A stretch of 64,000 nucleotides of DNA from Deltaproteobacteria bacterium (GCA_016875395.1 VGRF01000003.1:62001-126000); one strand, 5' to 3'; counted from the first letter of the stretch, positions 9,634-18,552 are shown. The notes: generated by a model from the letters alone, not told the origin. Translations and numbers: made by a program.

Positions 9634-10233
9634 CTACTCGACCTTCCCCAGCGCCTCGCGAATCACCGCCGGATCGAGCCACACGTGGTAGTCCTCGCGC
9701 ACGTCGACGAAACGCACCACGCCGCCGCGATCCAGTAACAACGTCGTCGGGTGCGGGACGCCCGCCTCGATCGGCTCTGCGTTCGGCCGTCGCAGCCCGA
9801 GCGCATCGATCGCCCGCGAGTCCGGGTCTCGCCAGAAGTGAACTCGGCCGCGCAGGTTGTAGTCGTCGACGAAGCGATCCGAGCGCGCGTTGTACTGCGC
9901 CTTCGCCATCACCCACACCACCGCGAGCTCCGGCTCGTCGGCCAGCAGACTCCGCAGCTCGACGAGCCGCGCCTTGGTGAAGGGTCACCAATCCACGCTG
10001 CGTTCGAAGATCAGCAAGATGGGGCGATCGATCAGATCGCCGAGCCGCACCGCGCGGCCAGAAGCGTCTTCGAAGGCGAGCGCGGGCAGCGGCTGCCCCA
10101 CGAGCTGTGCCGCCGCCGCGACGTGCGCGCGCACCTCGCGTTCGGTCACGCGCCGGCCGAGCGCGCTGCTCGGCAGGTACGCGTTGAGCACGAACAGCAA
10201 CACGATGAACGCCGTGGCGATCCCGCGCATCAT
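9634..10233 (-). CDS. Redoxin-fold protein, candidate selenoprotein with in-frame UGA (Sec83)
   Basis: Read through one in-frame TGA (9985-9987), this is a 199-residue peroxiredoxin/thioredoxin-fold protein. Residues 1-25 form a signal anchor (ATAFIVLLFVLNAYL). The fold starts at VGQPLPALAFEDASG; the strand PILLIFERSVDW runs straight into the UGA, then PFTKARLVELRSLL, the position where relatives have the catalytic Cys of W-C-P-[FY]. Downstream GVPHPTTLLLDRGGVVRF supplies the cis-proline motif, so coding clearly continues. Bases 14-32 after the UGA fold into an 8-bp stem with loop GUC, fitting a bacterial SECIS (loop 22 bases after UGA). The usual second cysteine is Thr (U-x-x-T). The start ATG 10233 overlaps the upstream stop as ATGA. 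The alternatives are a nonsense mutation or a sequencing error. Confidence 0.85.
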
Positions 10234-10637
10234 GACCAGATCTTCCTCTGCGCGCGGTCCGGCCGCAGCCACACGAAGGCGAGGGCTGCGGCGAGGAAAA
10301 CCGCCGCCTCGATCCGCGGCAGCTCGCCGGCGCCGTAATAATCGCCGTTGAACCACGCGAGCATGCGCATCAACGCGAGCAGCACGAACGCGAGGGCGCT
10401 CGCGGTGCCGAGCGAGCGCGACAGCTCGTTGCGCACGGCGCCCGCGAGCAACGCTCCGCCCCACGCGACGAGCGCGCAGCCGGCGGTCGCCGCGAAGTAG
10501 TGCGCGTGCGGGCCGCCGGGCAGCGGCGCCTCGCTGCCGGGCTGCTGGTACACGAAGAAGCTCGCGAAGAACGTCGCGCCACCCGCCGCGAGCGCGGCGC
10601 CGACGATGCCAGCGAGGATGCGATACGCGATCTGCAT
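10230..10637 (-). CDS. Four-helix membrane protein, operon partner of the selenoprotein
   Basis: A 135-residue protein with four hydrophobic helices (ILAGIVGAALAAGGATFFASFFV, AATAGCALVAWGGALLAGAV, ASALAFVLLALMRMLAW, IEAAVFLAAALAFVWL) and short loops. The family is not recognised. ATG 10637 follows a weak GGGTCGGA site; the longer frame to 10715 adds an unlikely hydrophilic tail. Its stop overlaps the start of the redoxin gene by four bases, so the two are translationally coupled. A quinone- or thiol-linked membrane redox pair is possible but is inference only. Confidence 0.7.
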   Translation of the reverse strand: MQIAYRILAGIVGAALAAGGATFFASFFVYQQPGSEAPLPGGPHAHYFAATAGCALVAWGGALLAGAVRNELSRSLGTASALAFVLLALMRMLAWFNGDYYGAGELPRIEAAVFLAAALAFVWLRPDRAQRKIWS

Positions 10638-10767
10638 TCCGACCCGCGAGTTCCCGTGCTGCCGCGCGGCAGGTTCACCCAGTCCGTGAGAGGCGTGCTG
10701 TGACGCGGCTCGCATACCGTACGCCGCTGAACGACTGACGACGCGAAAAAGTTACGGCGGAGGCGAC

Positions 10768-11846
10768 GTGGCCGACTTCGGGATCGACGCGGGCGAGATC
10801 TCGAGGCTCGAGGGCTGGCTCGGGGGGCAGCTGGGCGCCGAGCGCGTGCGTCTCGCCCCGCCGCGCCGGCTGTCGGGCGGATACTCGGCGGAGACGATCG
10901 TGCTCGACGCGACGGTCACGCGCGCGGGCGCGGAACAGGCCGAGCGTTACGTGCTCCGGCGCGAGATGCCCGAGCCCGCGGTGTATCCGCAGCAGGCGCC
11001 CGGGCTCGATGTCGAGATCGAGATTCAGTGGCGCACGATGCGCGCGCTGGCGCAGCACTCTCGCGTACCACTGGCGCCGCTCGTCGGATTCGAGCGCGAC
11101 GCGGCCGTGCTCGGCGCGCCGTTCTTCGTGATGGGCTTCGTCGACGGCGTCGTCCCCGGCGTCGCGCCGCCCTATGCCGCGCAGGGATTCTTCGCGGAGG
11201 CGAAGCCCGAAGAGCGCACGCGCCTCCTCGACGACGGACTGCGCGTGCTCGCCGCGATTCACGCCGTCGACTGGCGCGCCGCGGGCTTCGGCTGGCTCTC
11301 GCCCGCCGGCACGATGCCCGGAACGCTGCGCCAGATCGAGCTGTGGTCGAGCTACGCCGAGCGCGAGCTCGCGGGCCGCAGTCACCCCCTGATGACCGAC
11401 AGCTTCGCGTGGCTGCGCGCGAACGCGCCGCACGGCGAGGAGCTGGTGCTCTCGGGGGGCACTCGCGCATCGGCAACATGATCTGGCGCGACTTTCGCTG
11501 CGTGTGCGTCACCGACTTCGAGAACGTCGCGATCGCGCCGCGCGCCTACGACGTGGGTTGGTGGCTGATGTTCGACCGCTGGAGCCACGAGTCGATGGGC
11601 GGCGTCCCGCGCCTGCCCGGCGAGCTGACGCGTGACGAGCAGCGCAGTTGTTACGAGAAACACGCGGGCGTCCGCGTCGGCGATACCTACTTCTACGAAG
11701 TGCTCGCCGCCGCGCGCTACTGCGCGATCGTGGTGCGCGTGATGAACCGCGCCGTCGCCCGCGGCGAGATGCCCGCCGACCAGCGCGTATGGCTCGAGAA
11801 CCCCGCGACGGTGTGCCTGCAGCAGCTGCTGGCGGAACGGGCGTGA
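10768..11846 (+). CDS. Phosphotransferase-family (APH-like) protein, frameshifted
   Basis: A protein-kinase-fold phosphotransferase of the aminoglycoside phosphotransferase superfamily, about 359 residues once repaired. The N-terminal lobe has LSGGYSAETIVL and YVLRREMP, followed by FFVMGFVDGVVPG. The catalytic loop should read VLSGGDSRIGNMIW, and TDFENVAIAPRAYDVGWW gives the metal-binding Asp. The two halves lie in different frames and join near 11455-11464, in a run of six G; adding one base (GGC-GAC) restores the loop. Relatives are common next to acyl-CoA dehydrogenases, where they may act on hydroxyacyl-CoA. GTG 10768 has GGAGG four bases upstream. Confidence 0.8.
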
Positions 11847-11917
11847 GCCGCGTGGCTCGAAATCGCGGAATCCGCGTCTGACGCTGGCACCGCGATTCGG
11901 ACGGTTTCGCCTCCGCG

Positions 11918-12682
11918 TTACGCCCGCGTCACACCGAGCCCGAGTCCGCCGTCGACCTCGAGCACCGCGCCCGTGGTCCACTCGGCGCACACCAGGTGCT
12001 CCACCGCTTCCGCGACCTCGGCGCCGCTGCCGATGCGCCCGAGCGCGTGCATCGCGGCCATGCCTTCGAGGCGCGCGCGATTCTCCGCGTCGGTCGCGAG
12101 GCCCGCGCGCACGTTGATCTCGCTGGGCACGGCGCCCGGCACGACGCAGCTCACGCGGATGCCGCGCGGGCCGAGCTCGGCGGCGAGCACTCTTGTTATG
12201 GACTCGAGCGCGCCCTTGGTGGCGGCGTAGGCGCTGGCGCCGGGAAATGCGCGGCGCGTGTGCACCGAGCCGAAGAACACGACCGCGCCGCGCGCGGCGG
12301 CGAGCGCATCGACGCTCGCGCCCACGAGCGCCATGTGGCCGACCACGTTCGTGTGGAACAGATCGAGCACGGCGCGTTCGTCGAGCGCCTCGATCGGCGC
12401 GCGCAGCATGTTGCCCGCGGCGCACACGAGCGCGTCGAGCCGCCCGCCGTGCGCGAGCGCGGCGTCGCGCATGCGCGCGCGGTCCGCCGCGCTCGTCACG
12501 TCCCCGACCACTGCGACACACGCGGGGCCGATCTCGCGCGCGACCGCCTCGACTCGCTCGGCGCGCCGTCCCGCGATCGCGACGCGCGCGCCGCGCGCGG
12601 CGAAGTGGCGAGCGGCGTCGGCGCCGAGGCCGGAGCCGCCGCCCGTCACGAGCACGCTCAGCCCGCGCGCGTCGCGGCTCAC
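11918..12682 (-). CDS. Short-chain dehydrogenase/reductase (SDR)
   Basis: A 254-residue classical SDR. It has the nucleotide-binding TGGGSGLG near residue 12, the acidic/NAG region written here as VCAAGNM, the catalytic Ser in FFGSVHT and YAATK. Final strand VLEVDGGLGLG is typical. The substrate alcohol or ketone is unknown. GTG 12682 overlaps the stop of the upstream SDR (GTGA), making this the last gene of the six-gene minus-strand operon that starts with the aldehyde oxidoreductase. Confidence 0.9.
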   Translation of the reverse strand: MSRDARGLSVLVTGGGSGLGADAARHFAARGARVAIAGRRAERVEAVAREIGPACVAVVGDVTSAADRARMRDAALAHGGRLDALVCAAGNMLRAPIEALDERAVLDLFHTNVVGHMALVGASVDALAAARGAVVFFGSVHTRRAFPGASAYAATKGALESITRVLAAELGPRGIRVSCVVPGAVPSEINVRAGLATDAENRARLEGMAAMHALGRIGSGAEVAEAVEHLVCAEWTTGAVLEVDGGLGLGVTRA

Positions 12683-13440
12683 TCCCCGCGCTCCACGTGA
12701 GCAGGCCGCGGCAGGTGGGCGATGATGCTGTGCGTGACGCCGCCGTCGACGAGCAGGTTCTGCCCCGTCACGTAGCTCGCCTCGTCGCTCGCGAGGAAGA
12801 GCACGGCGCGCGCGATGTCGTCGCCGGTGCCGAGGCGCCCGAGTGGGATCCGCTCCTCGCGCGCGCGGCGTACGGCCGGATCCGCGAGGATGCGCGCGCT
12901 CATGCCCGCATCGATCAGGCCCGGCGCGACCGAGTTGGCGCGAATGCCGAAGCGCCCCCACTCGAGCGCCATCTGCTGCGTGAGCAGCGCGACGCCCGCC
13001 TTCGTCGCGGCGTACGCGCCCGAGGTCGGGCCCGCGACGACGCCGTTCATCGAGGTGATGTTCACGATCGCACCGCCGTGTCCGCGCGCGATCATGCGCT
13101 TCGCTGCCGCGCGCGCGCCGACGAACGTGCCCACGAGGTTCACGTCGACCGCGGCGCGAAACTCCGCGAGGGGAAGCTCGGCGAGCGGCCCGAAGCGCAC
13201 GATGCCCGCGTTGCTCACCCACACGTCGCACGCGCCGAATGCATCGAGCGCGGCCTCGACCTGCGCCTCGTCCGAGACGTTCGCGACGAGCGGCACCGCG
13301 TTCGCGATCGTGGCTGAGGCCGCGCGCGTCGCGTCGGCCTGAAGATCGAGCACGCCCACGCGGTAGCCCGCGGCGCTCGCGCGCTCGGCGATGGCGCGCC
13401 CGATGCCACCCGCAGCGCCCGTAACGAGCATCGACCTCAC
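12679..13440 (-). CDS. Short-chain dehydrogenase/reductase (SDR)
   Basis: A 253-residue SDR resembling 3-oxoacyl-ACP reductases: TGAAGGIG at the N terminus, VSNAGIV, the catalytic Ser in NITSMNG, YAATK and the C-terminal NLLVDGGVTHS. GTG 13440 overlaps the P450 stop (GTGA) and its own stop overlaps the next SDR. The tight coupling to a P450 suggests that it oxidises the alcohol which that enzyme makes, or a later intermediate; this is inference from context. Confidence 0.9.
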   Translation of the reverse strand: MRSMLVTGAAGGIGRAIAERASAAGYRVGVLDLQADATRAASATIANAVPLVANVSDEAQVEAALDAFGACDVWVSNAGIVRFGPLAELPLAEFRAAVDVNLVGTFVGARAAAKRMIARGHGGAIVNITSMNGVVAGPTSGAYAATKAGVALLTQQMALEWGRFGIRANSVAPGLIDAGMSARILADPAVRRAREERIPLGRLGTGDDIARAVLFLASDEASYVTGQNLLVDGGVTHSIIAHLPRPAHVERGE

Positions 13441-14624
13441 GCGGCATCCTCCAGCACGAGCGGGTAGCGCGCCCAGTTCTTGCGCGCCGTGTTCGCGTCG
13501 GGAACGGGCGGCTGCGCGGGATCGCGGCGTGCGCCGCGCGCGAGCAGCGCGTGGGCGAACAGCGTGAGCGAGCCGAGCAGGCGCTCGCCTTCGCCGCGTG
13601 TCACGGTTCCGGCCGCGAGGTCGCGCCCCATGCACGCGTGCAGGCCCGGCCCAAACGTGACGCCGAACGGCAGCACGCCCGGCGGCAGCGAACGCTCCGG
13701 GAGGAACTCCTTCGCGTCGGCGCCGAACACGCGCGGGTCGCGGTTCGCGGCGTCCATGTCGAGCACGAGCAGCACGTCGGGCGTGAGCTGGGCGCCCGCG
13801 ACCTCGCACGGCTCCACCGCGCGCCGCCACGCGACGGGGCTCGCGGGATGCAGGCGCAGCGCCTCGTGGATGCAGCGCTGCAGGAAGAGCGCGTCGCGCC
13901 GTGCGCGCGCGAGGTCCGCCGGCGCGCGCGCGCCGTGCTCGAACAGCTCGTGCAGGGCGTGCGCGAGCGCGTTCGAGGTGGAGTGCGCGCCGGCCTGCAG
14001 GAAGAACGCGACCTCGCGGCGCACCACGTCCGGCGGCAGCGCGAGGCGATCCTCGTTCCGTAACAACACGGTGAGCACGTCCCGCGGCAGCGCGCCATCG
14101 GCAATCGCGCCCGCACCGAGCTGCTCGAGCAACGCGCGGCGCCGCGCGATCGCGGCGCGCAGGAAGGTCGCGTCGAGCTCCTCCAGCGCCGCGCGCACCT
14201 CGGCGCGCACTTCCTCCTTGTCGCGCTTCGAGTGCACGAGCGTCGCGCCCTCGCCGAACTTCGTGACGAGGCGCAGCAGGTCCGCGTGCTGCGCGGGCGC
14301 AACGTCGATGCCGGTGATGCGCGCGGTGAGATGAAAAGCCGCGCGCCGCCCGAACGCGACCGCGTCGACGCGCCCGTGCTGCACGCACGCCGCCAGCGCA
14401 TCCGCGATCGCGTGCGGCACCACCTCGCGCTCGTACTCGCGGAACACGTCCGCCTTCAGCACGCGCGCTTCGAGCCGCCGCCGCGCGAGGTGCGCCTCGC
14501 CGTGCAGCGCAAGCAGCGTGTCCGCCGTAACGACTGCGCCCTCGTCGTAGAGCGCCTGCCGCAGCGCGGGGTGGCGGAAGGCGGCTTCGACGTCCTCGAA
14601 GCGGGAGAGCGTGACCGACTGCAT
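13437..14624 (-). CDS. Cytochrome P450
   Basis: A 395-residue soluble bacterial P450. Visible landmarks are the I-helix AGAHSTSNAL (acid/alcohol pair degenerate: Ser-Thr), the K-helix EALRLHP (ExxR) and the haem loop FGPGLHACMG with Cys331 as proximal ligand. It needs a ferredoxin and reductase, neither of which is encoded nearby. I chose ATG 14624, which begins one base after the stop of the secreted protein (TGA-C-ATG); the longer frame to 14672 would overlap that gene. Substrate unknown; operon context suggests lipid, terpenoid or aromatic. Confidence 0.92.
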   Translation of the reverse strand: MQSVTLSRFEDVEAAFRHPALRQALYDEGAVVTADTLLALHGEAHLARRRLEARVLKADVFREYEREVVPHAIADALAACVQHGRVDAVAFGRRAAFHLTARITGIDVAPAQHADLLRLVTKFGEGATLVHSKRDKEEVRAEVRAALEELDATFLRAAIARRRALLEQLGAGAIADGALPRDVLTVLLRNEDRLALPPDVVRREVAFFLQAGAHSTSNALAHALHELFEHGARAPADLARARRDALFLQRCIHEALRLHPASPVAWRRAVEPCEVAGAQLTPDVLLVLDMDAANRDPRVFGADAKEFLPERSLPPGVLPFGVTFGPGLHACMGRDLAAGTVTRGEGERLLGSLTLFAHALLARGARRDPAQPPVPDANTARKNWARYPLVLEDAA

Positions 14625-14625
14625 G

Positions 14626-15147
14626 TCAGTGGAGGCAGCCGTGGTAGACGTCCTCGGCCTTCGCGTACGCATCCGGAATTTTCTTGCGAACGGACACGGC
14701 GAAGGCCTGCATCTCTTTGGGTTCCCCGGTCGCCGCGATCACGACGAAGAATCCGGGGCGCATCGACCGGTAGGCGTCGGAGCGCTCGATCGAGACGTAG
14801 TGCTTCGTGCCTTCCCAGCGTCCGCGGGCCGTGTAACACGGATACGGATACAAGGGATCCTCGGCGCACGATTCACGCGACCAAGTCAGGCCGTGCTCCG
14901 GGTCGTGAATCAGGCCGCGCAGGTCGAGGGGAACGTCGAGCCAGCGGCTTGCGCGTTTCGCGAAGCGCAGTGCGTCCGCGTAGTCGCGCGTCGAACGAAG
15001 GACGACGAATCCCATCGGCACGAACGGACCGGCCCCATCGATGGTGTATGTGCCGTCACTGTTGTCGACACGCTCTTGGCTGAGGGCGCCGCTTGGCGTG
15101 AGCGCCCCGAGTGCAACCACCGTGAGCAAAATCGGCAGCGTTTGCAT
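14626..15147 (-). CDS. Secreted protein of unknown function
   Basis: A 173-residue protein beginning with a Sec signal peptide (MQTLPILLTVVALGALTPSGALS-QE). The mature part has four cysteines (SCAEDPLYPYPCY and a C-terminal GCLH among them) and many aromatic residues, as in small periplasmic proteins. I do not recognise a family. Its ATG overlaps the amidohydrolase stop by one base (TGATG). GC content looks lower than in the flanking catabolic genes, and a periplasmic protein between a P450 and an amidohydrolase is odd, so it may be a later insertion into the operon. Confidence 0.7.
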   Translation of the reverse strand: MQTLPILLTVVALGALTPSGALSQERVDNSDGTYTIDGAGPFVPMGFVVLRSTRDYADALRFAKRASRWLDVPLDLRGLIHDPEHGLTWSRESCAEDPLYPYPCYTARGRWEGTKHYVSIERSDAYRSMRPGFFVVIAATGEPKEMQAFAVSVRKKIPDAYAKAEDVYHGCLH

Positions 15148-16472
15148 CACCCCTCCGCCATCTCCCGCGTCAGCACCTGCCGCGAGTAGTGGCTCACGCG
15201 CTCGCCCGAGATCGGCGCGCGCGTGGGCCACGGCTGCGTGAGGTCCGTCGCGACGCCGCCCTTCCACACGCCGCGAATCTTCTCGCGGCGCCCGAGCACC
15301 GCGACGTCGGCGCTCGGGTCGCCGTCGACGGCGAGCAGGTCCGCGTACGCGCCGGCTTTGATCGCGCCCAGCTCGCCGGGCCTGCGCATCGCAAAGGCGC
15401 CGTTCGCGGTGGCGCAGCGGATCGCTTCGAGCGGCGAGAGGCCGAGGTGCTTCACGAACACCTCCAGCTCGCGCCAGTGCCAGTGGCCGTAAGGTGTTAG
15501 GGAGAAGCCGCTCTCGCTGCCGCATAGCAGGGGCACGCCCGCGTCGTAGGCGCGGCGGAGCGCGCCGGCGCTGCCGGAGATCTCGCGGCGGAACAGCTCC
15601 ATCAGCGCGGGATCGCTGCCCACCTTTGCGCCGTGCTCGGCGAGGTTCACCTGGAAGGTGAGCGTGGGGACGAGCGGCACCTTGCGCTTCACGACGGCGT
15701 CGAGCGCGTCGTCTTGCATGAACGTCGCGTGCAGGATCAGATCCACGCCGGCGATCGCGCAGTCGCGCGTGGACGAGCTGTTGCGGCAGTGCGCGACGAC
15801 CGGCACGCCGAGGTCGTGCGCCGCGCCGACCACGGTGCGCAGCTCGTCGAGGCTCCACACCTGGATCTCGCCCTGCTCGCGCTGCCGCGGGTAGAGCCCG
15901 GTCGCGTGCACCTTGATCCAGTCCACGCCCGCTTTGATCTGGCGCCGCACCTCGCGCACGATCTCGTCCTTCGTGCCGACGATCTGCGCGTAGCCGCGCT
16001 CGCCCTCGTCGGGGAACAAGCGGCCCGCGGTGCCGCCGACCGAGGTGAGCAGTGCGTGGGCGCCGGTGCTCATGCGCGGGCCGAGCACCGCCCCGCTGTC
16101 GATCGCGTCGCGCAGGTCGATGCCGAGATCGAAGATCGTGTCGGCGTCGAGGAAGCTCGTCACGCCGGCCAGTAACAACTTGCGCACGTTGAAGGCCGCA
16201 ATGATCGCGGCGAGGCCTGGGCGGCGGTGGAAGAACAGCTCGTCGTTGCTGACGGGCTCGTCGAACGTGACGTGACAGTGCGCGTCGATCAGGCCCGGCA
16301 TCAGCGTGAGCCCGCTGAGGTCGACGCGCGTCGCGTTCTCCGCCGCGGCGCGCTTCTCCGCTTCGGCGCCGAGGGCGGCGATGCGCTCGCCCGCGACGAG
16401 CACCGCCTCGCGGCGCGGCGCGGCACCGCTGCCGTCGATGAGGTTCGCTCCCGTGAACAGCGTGAGATTCAT
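15147..16472 (-). CDS. Metal-dependent amidohydrolase (imidazolonepropionase-like)
   Basis: A 441-residue amidohydrolase-superfamily enzyme. An N-terminal small beta-domain leads to PGLIDAHCHVTFD (metal-binding HxH), WIKVHATG (bridging Lys), VVAHC and LILHATF (two His) and a C-terminal GAIKAGAYADLLAVDGDP, which is the typical end of this family. Members hydrolyse cyclic amides, dipeptides or related C-N bonds. It lies nine bases downstream of the aldehyde oxidoreductase and is co-oriented with it. The specific substrate is not visible. Confidence 0.9.
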   Translation of the reverse strand: MNLTLFTGANLIDGSGAAPRREAVLVAGERIAALGAEAEKRAAAENATRVDLSGLTLMPGLIDAHCHVTFDEPVSNDELFFHRRPGLAAIIAAFNVRKLLLAGVTSFLDADTIFDLGIDLRDAIDSGAVLGPRMSTGAHALLTSVGGTAGRLFPDEGERGYAQIVGTKDEIVREVRRQIKAGVDWIKVHATGLYPRQREQGEIQVWSLDELRTVVGAAHDLGVPVVAHCRNSSSTRDCAIAGVDLILHATFMQDDALDAVVKRKVPLVPTLTFQVNLAEHGAKVGSDPALMELFRREISGSAGALRRAYDAGVPLLCGSESGFSLTPYGHWHWRELEVFVKHLGLSPLEAIRCATANGAFAMRRPGELGAIKAGAYADLLAVDGDPSADVAVLGRREKIRGVWKGGVATDLTQPWPTRAPISGERVSHYSRQVLTREMAEG

Positions 16473-16481
16473 CGCGTGCTC

Positions 16482-18209
16482 CTACGCAGTGGTCTTGATC
16501 GCGAACAGCTCGTCGCGCACGGGCATGCGCTCGTACACGGCGCGGATCACCGCGTCCGGCACGTCCCACACCGCGTTGTTGGGGCCGAGCGGCTCCTTCG
16601 CCATCCACGCGGGCAGCTTGTCGCCCTCGCGCGTGATGCCGGCGCGGCGGTTGAACTCCCACTCGTCTTCGAGGATGCGCCACGCCATGTCGGCGATCTC
16701 CGCGCGCGAGACCTCGCGGCCATAGAACGCGCCGTAGAGCGCGCGCAGATGGTCGAGGGTCGTCTTCAGGAAGTGGCAGCAGCCCGAGGAGTCGTTCGCG
16801 GCGATCACCTGCTGCAGCTCCTGCGAAGTGCGCGCGAGCTGGTCCAGCGGGATCGAGGGATCGAGCACGAGGCCGGCGGTGTGGTCCGCGCCCTGCCCGC
16901 TCGTGGCATAACAAACGCCGGTGGCGTGAAGCGTGCGCGGCTCCCACGCCGCGATCGACTGCCCCTTCACGACGGGCACGCGCGCGTGGCCCGTGGCCGC
17001 GCCCACCGCCGCGGCGCCATTGCCGATCAGCATGCCGAGCTCGCTGCCCCGCGCGATCTCGTCGAAGAGCGCGTGCATGCCCGCTTCGTCACCGAACGCG
17101 AGGCGCCCCGCGTCCATCCACACGCCGATCGCAGCGCCCGTCTCGATCGTGTCGAGGCCGAGGTCGTCGCACAGGCGGTCGAGCTTCGCGACCTGGTCGA
17201 TGTGCTCGAGCCCGCAGTTCGAGCCGAGCAGCGCGACCGTCTCGAATTCGAGCGCGGAGGTGACGTAGTTGCCGTTCGCGTCGTGCACGCGGTTGCTGCA
17301 CTGCACGATGCAGCCCGTCATGCAGTTGTGCATGCCGCCGCCGCGCGTCGCGAAGCCCTCGACGATGCGCTGGCCGTCGAGCGAGTGCGCGTGGGGCGAC
17401 TGGCCATGACGCCTGTTGTGCGTGGGCAGCGAGAACAGCACGTTCGCCGCGCCCACGAACACACTCGTGCCGTAGTTGAAGATCTGCTCCTTCTCGAGGT
17501 AGTGCTTCGAGAACGACTTGCAAATCTCGTTGAACTTCTTCGCGTCCGCGGGCGCGCGCGTCTTCGCTTTGCCCGGATCGATCGCGACGTACTTGAGGCC
17601 CTTCGTCCCCATCACCGCGCCGAGCCCGCCGCGCGCGGCGTGGCGCGTGGGCAGGCGCTCGCCCTTGTCGGTGCACGCGATCGACGCGCCCTTCATGCCG
17701 TACTCGCCCGCCGGCCCCGTCACGATGAACGAGGCGCGCGCGTCGTACTTGGCGGAGAGCGCCTCGCACAAGGCGTAGTTGCGCGCGAATGCGAGCTCGT
17801 CCGCGGGCACGAGGCGCGCGCCGCTCGCGTCGACTTCGAGCGCGAGCCTCCGGCCCGCGGGCGCCGCACCTGTTACGGCGATGGCGCGAATGCCGAGCTT
17901 CATCAGATGCTGCCCCGGCTCGCCGCCGGCGTTCGCTTCCTTCGTGCCGCGCGTGAGCGGGCTCTTCGCGCTGAACGAGATGCGCCCCGAGGTCGGTGCG
18001 ATCGTCCCCGAGATCACGCCGGGCGCCATCACCAACAAGTTGCCGGGCCCGAGCGGGTCGCACTGCGCATCGCATTCTTCGAGCAGCATGCGCGCCCCGA
18101 GCGCGCGGCCGCCGAGCAGCTGCCAGTGCGCGGGGAACGCCTCGAAGCGCACGCTCTGCGCGCTGAGGTCGACGCGCAGGATGCGGTCGCTCGCGGCGGG
18201 ATCGGTCAT
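16482..18209 (-). CDS. Aldehyde:ferredoxin oxidoreductase family (tungsten/molybdenum pterin) enzyme
   Basis: A 575-residue member of the AOR family. The N-terminal pterin-binding domain has LLGGRALGARMLLEE and GRISFSAKSPLT; the central part has RGGLGAVMGTKGLKYV and the C-terminal part carries Fe-S ligands in CMTGCIVQC plus the late SSGCC. Typical members oxidise aldehydes to acids with a W or Mo bis-pterin cofactor and a 4Fe-4S cluster. This is slightly shorter than the roughly 600-residue archaeal enzymes. ATG 18209 is preferred over a frame that extends to 18281. It is the first gene of the operon. Confidence 0.9.
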   Translation of the reverse strand: MTDPAASDRILRVDLSAQSVRFEAFPAHWQLLGGRALGARMLLEECDAQCDPLGPGNLLVMAPGVISGTIAPTSGRISFSAKSPLTRGTKEANAGGEPGQHLMKLGIRAIAVTGAAPAGRRLALEVDASGARLVPADELAFARNYALCEALSAKYDARASFIVTGPAGEYGMKGASIACTDKGERLPTRHAARGGLGAVMGTKGLKYVAIDPGKAKTRAPADAKKFNEICKSFSKHYLEKEQIFNYGTSVFVGAANVLFSLPTHNRRHGQSPHAHSLDGQRIVEGFATRGGGMHNCMTGCIVQCSNRVHDANGNYVTSALEFETVALLGSNCGLEHIDQVAKLDRLCDDLGLDTIETGAAIGVWMDAGRLAFGDEAGMHALFDEIARGSELGMLIGNGAAAVGAATGHARVPVVKGQSIAAWEPRTLHATGVCYATSGQGADHTAGLVLDPSIPLDQLARTSQELQQVIAANDSSGCCHFLKTTLDHLRALYGAFYGREVSRAEIADMAWRILEDEWEFNRRAGITREGDKLPAWMAKEPLGPNNAVWDVPDAVIRAVYERMPVRDELFAIKTTA

Positions 18210-18297
18210 CGCGGGGCCTCGGCGTTCGCGGTGAGAACGCCCGCGAGCGTAGTCCAGCGAGGGCATATCCTGCGCCGCCAACAGAAGAGGTGACGCG

Positions 18298-18528
18298 ATG
18301 ACGCCGCTGGTGCCGAACCCGATGAATCAGCTCGCGCGCGTTGGTGTGGGTCTCGCCGCCTCCGCGATCACTCTGGCGACCACGCTCGGCCTTTATCCGA
18401 AGGGCGAGATGCGCGACGGGCAGTTCGTACGCTTCGCAGGTTCGTTCGCTGCAGCCACGATCAACCTCGTCGCCGCGTGGCTGCTCTGGCGCCACGCGCG
18501 CTCGCTCGCGGCGAAGCTCGTCGCCTGA
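18298..18528 (+). CDS. Small two-helix membrane protein
   Basis: A 76-residue protein with two hydrophobic helices (VGLAASAITLATTLGL and FAAATINLVAAWLLW), a charged loop between them (YPKGEMRDGQ) and a basic C terminus. GAAGAGGTGA precedes ATG 18298 at good spacing. It is divergent from the AOR operon. No family recognised. Confidence 0.55.
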   Translation: MTPLVPNPMNQLARVGVGLAASAITLATTLGLYPKGEMRDGQFVRFAGSFAAATINLVAAWLLWRHARSLAAKLVA

Positions 18529-18552
18529 GCGAGCGCGCTCTCGGCCCGCGCT

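Noticed and set aside
9325-9738. Small genes in the 9.2-9.6 kb gap
   Set aside because: Open frames are Arg/Pro/His-rich, without binding sites or homologous features.
9985-10464. Reading the first redoxin gene as a truncated protein ending at W82
   Set aside because: Coding features continue in the same frame past the TGA, with the cis-proline motif and a normal stop at 9634.
11864-11913. Hairpin between the convergent phosphotransferase and SDR genes
   Set aside because: ATCGCGG and CCGCGAT can pair but the loop exceeds 20 bases; a CGCGG-aat-CCGCG stem is only 5 bp, so I do not call a terminator.
16227-18293. 688-residue plus-strand frame opposite the amidohydrolase and AOR
   Set aside because: Shadow of recognised enzymes with intact motifs on the minus strand.
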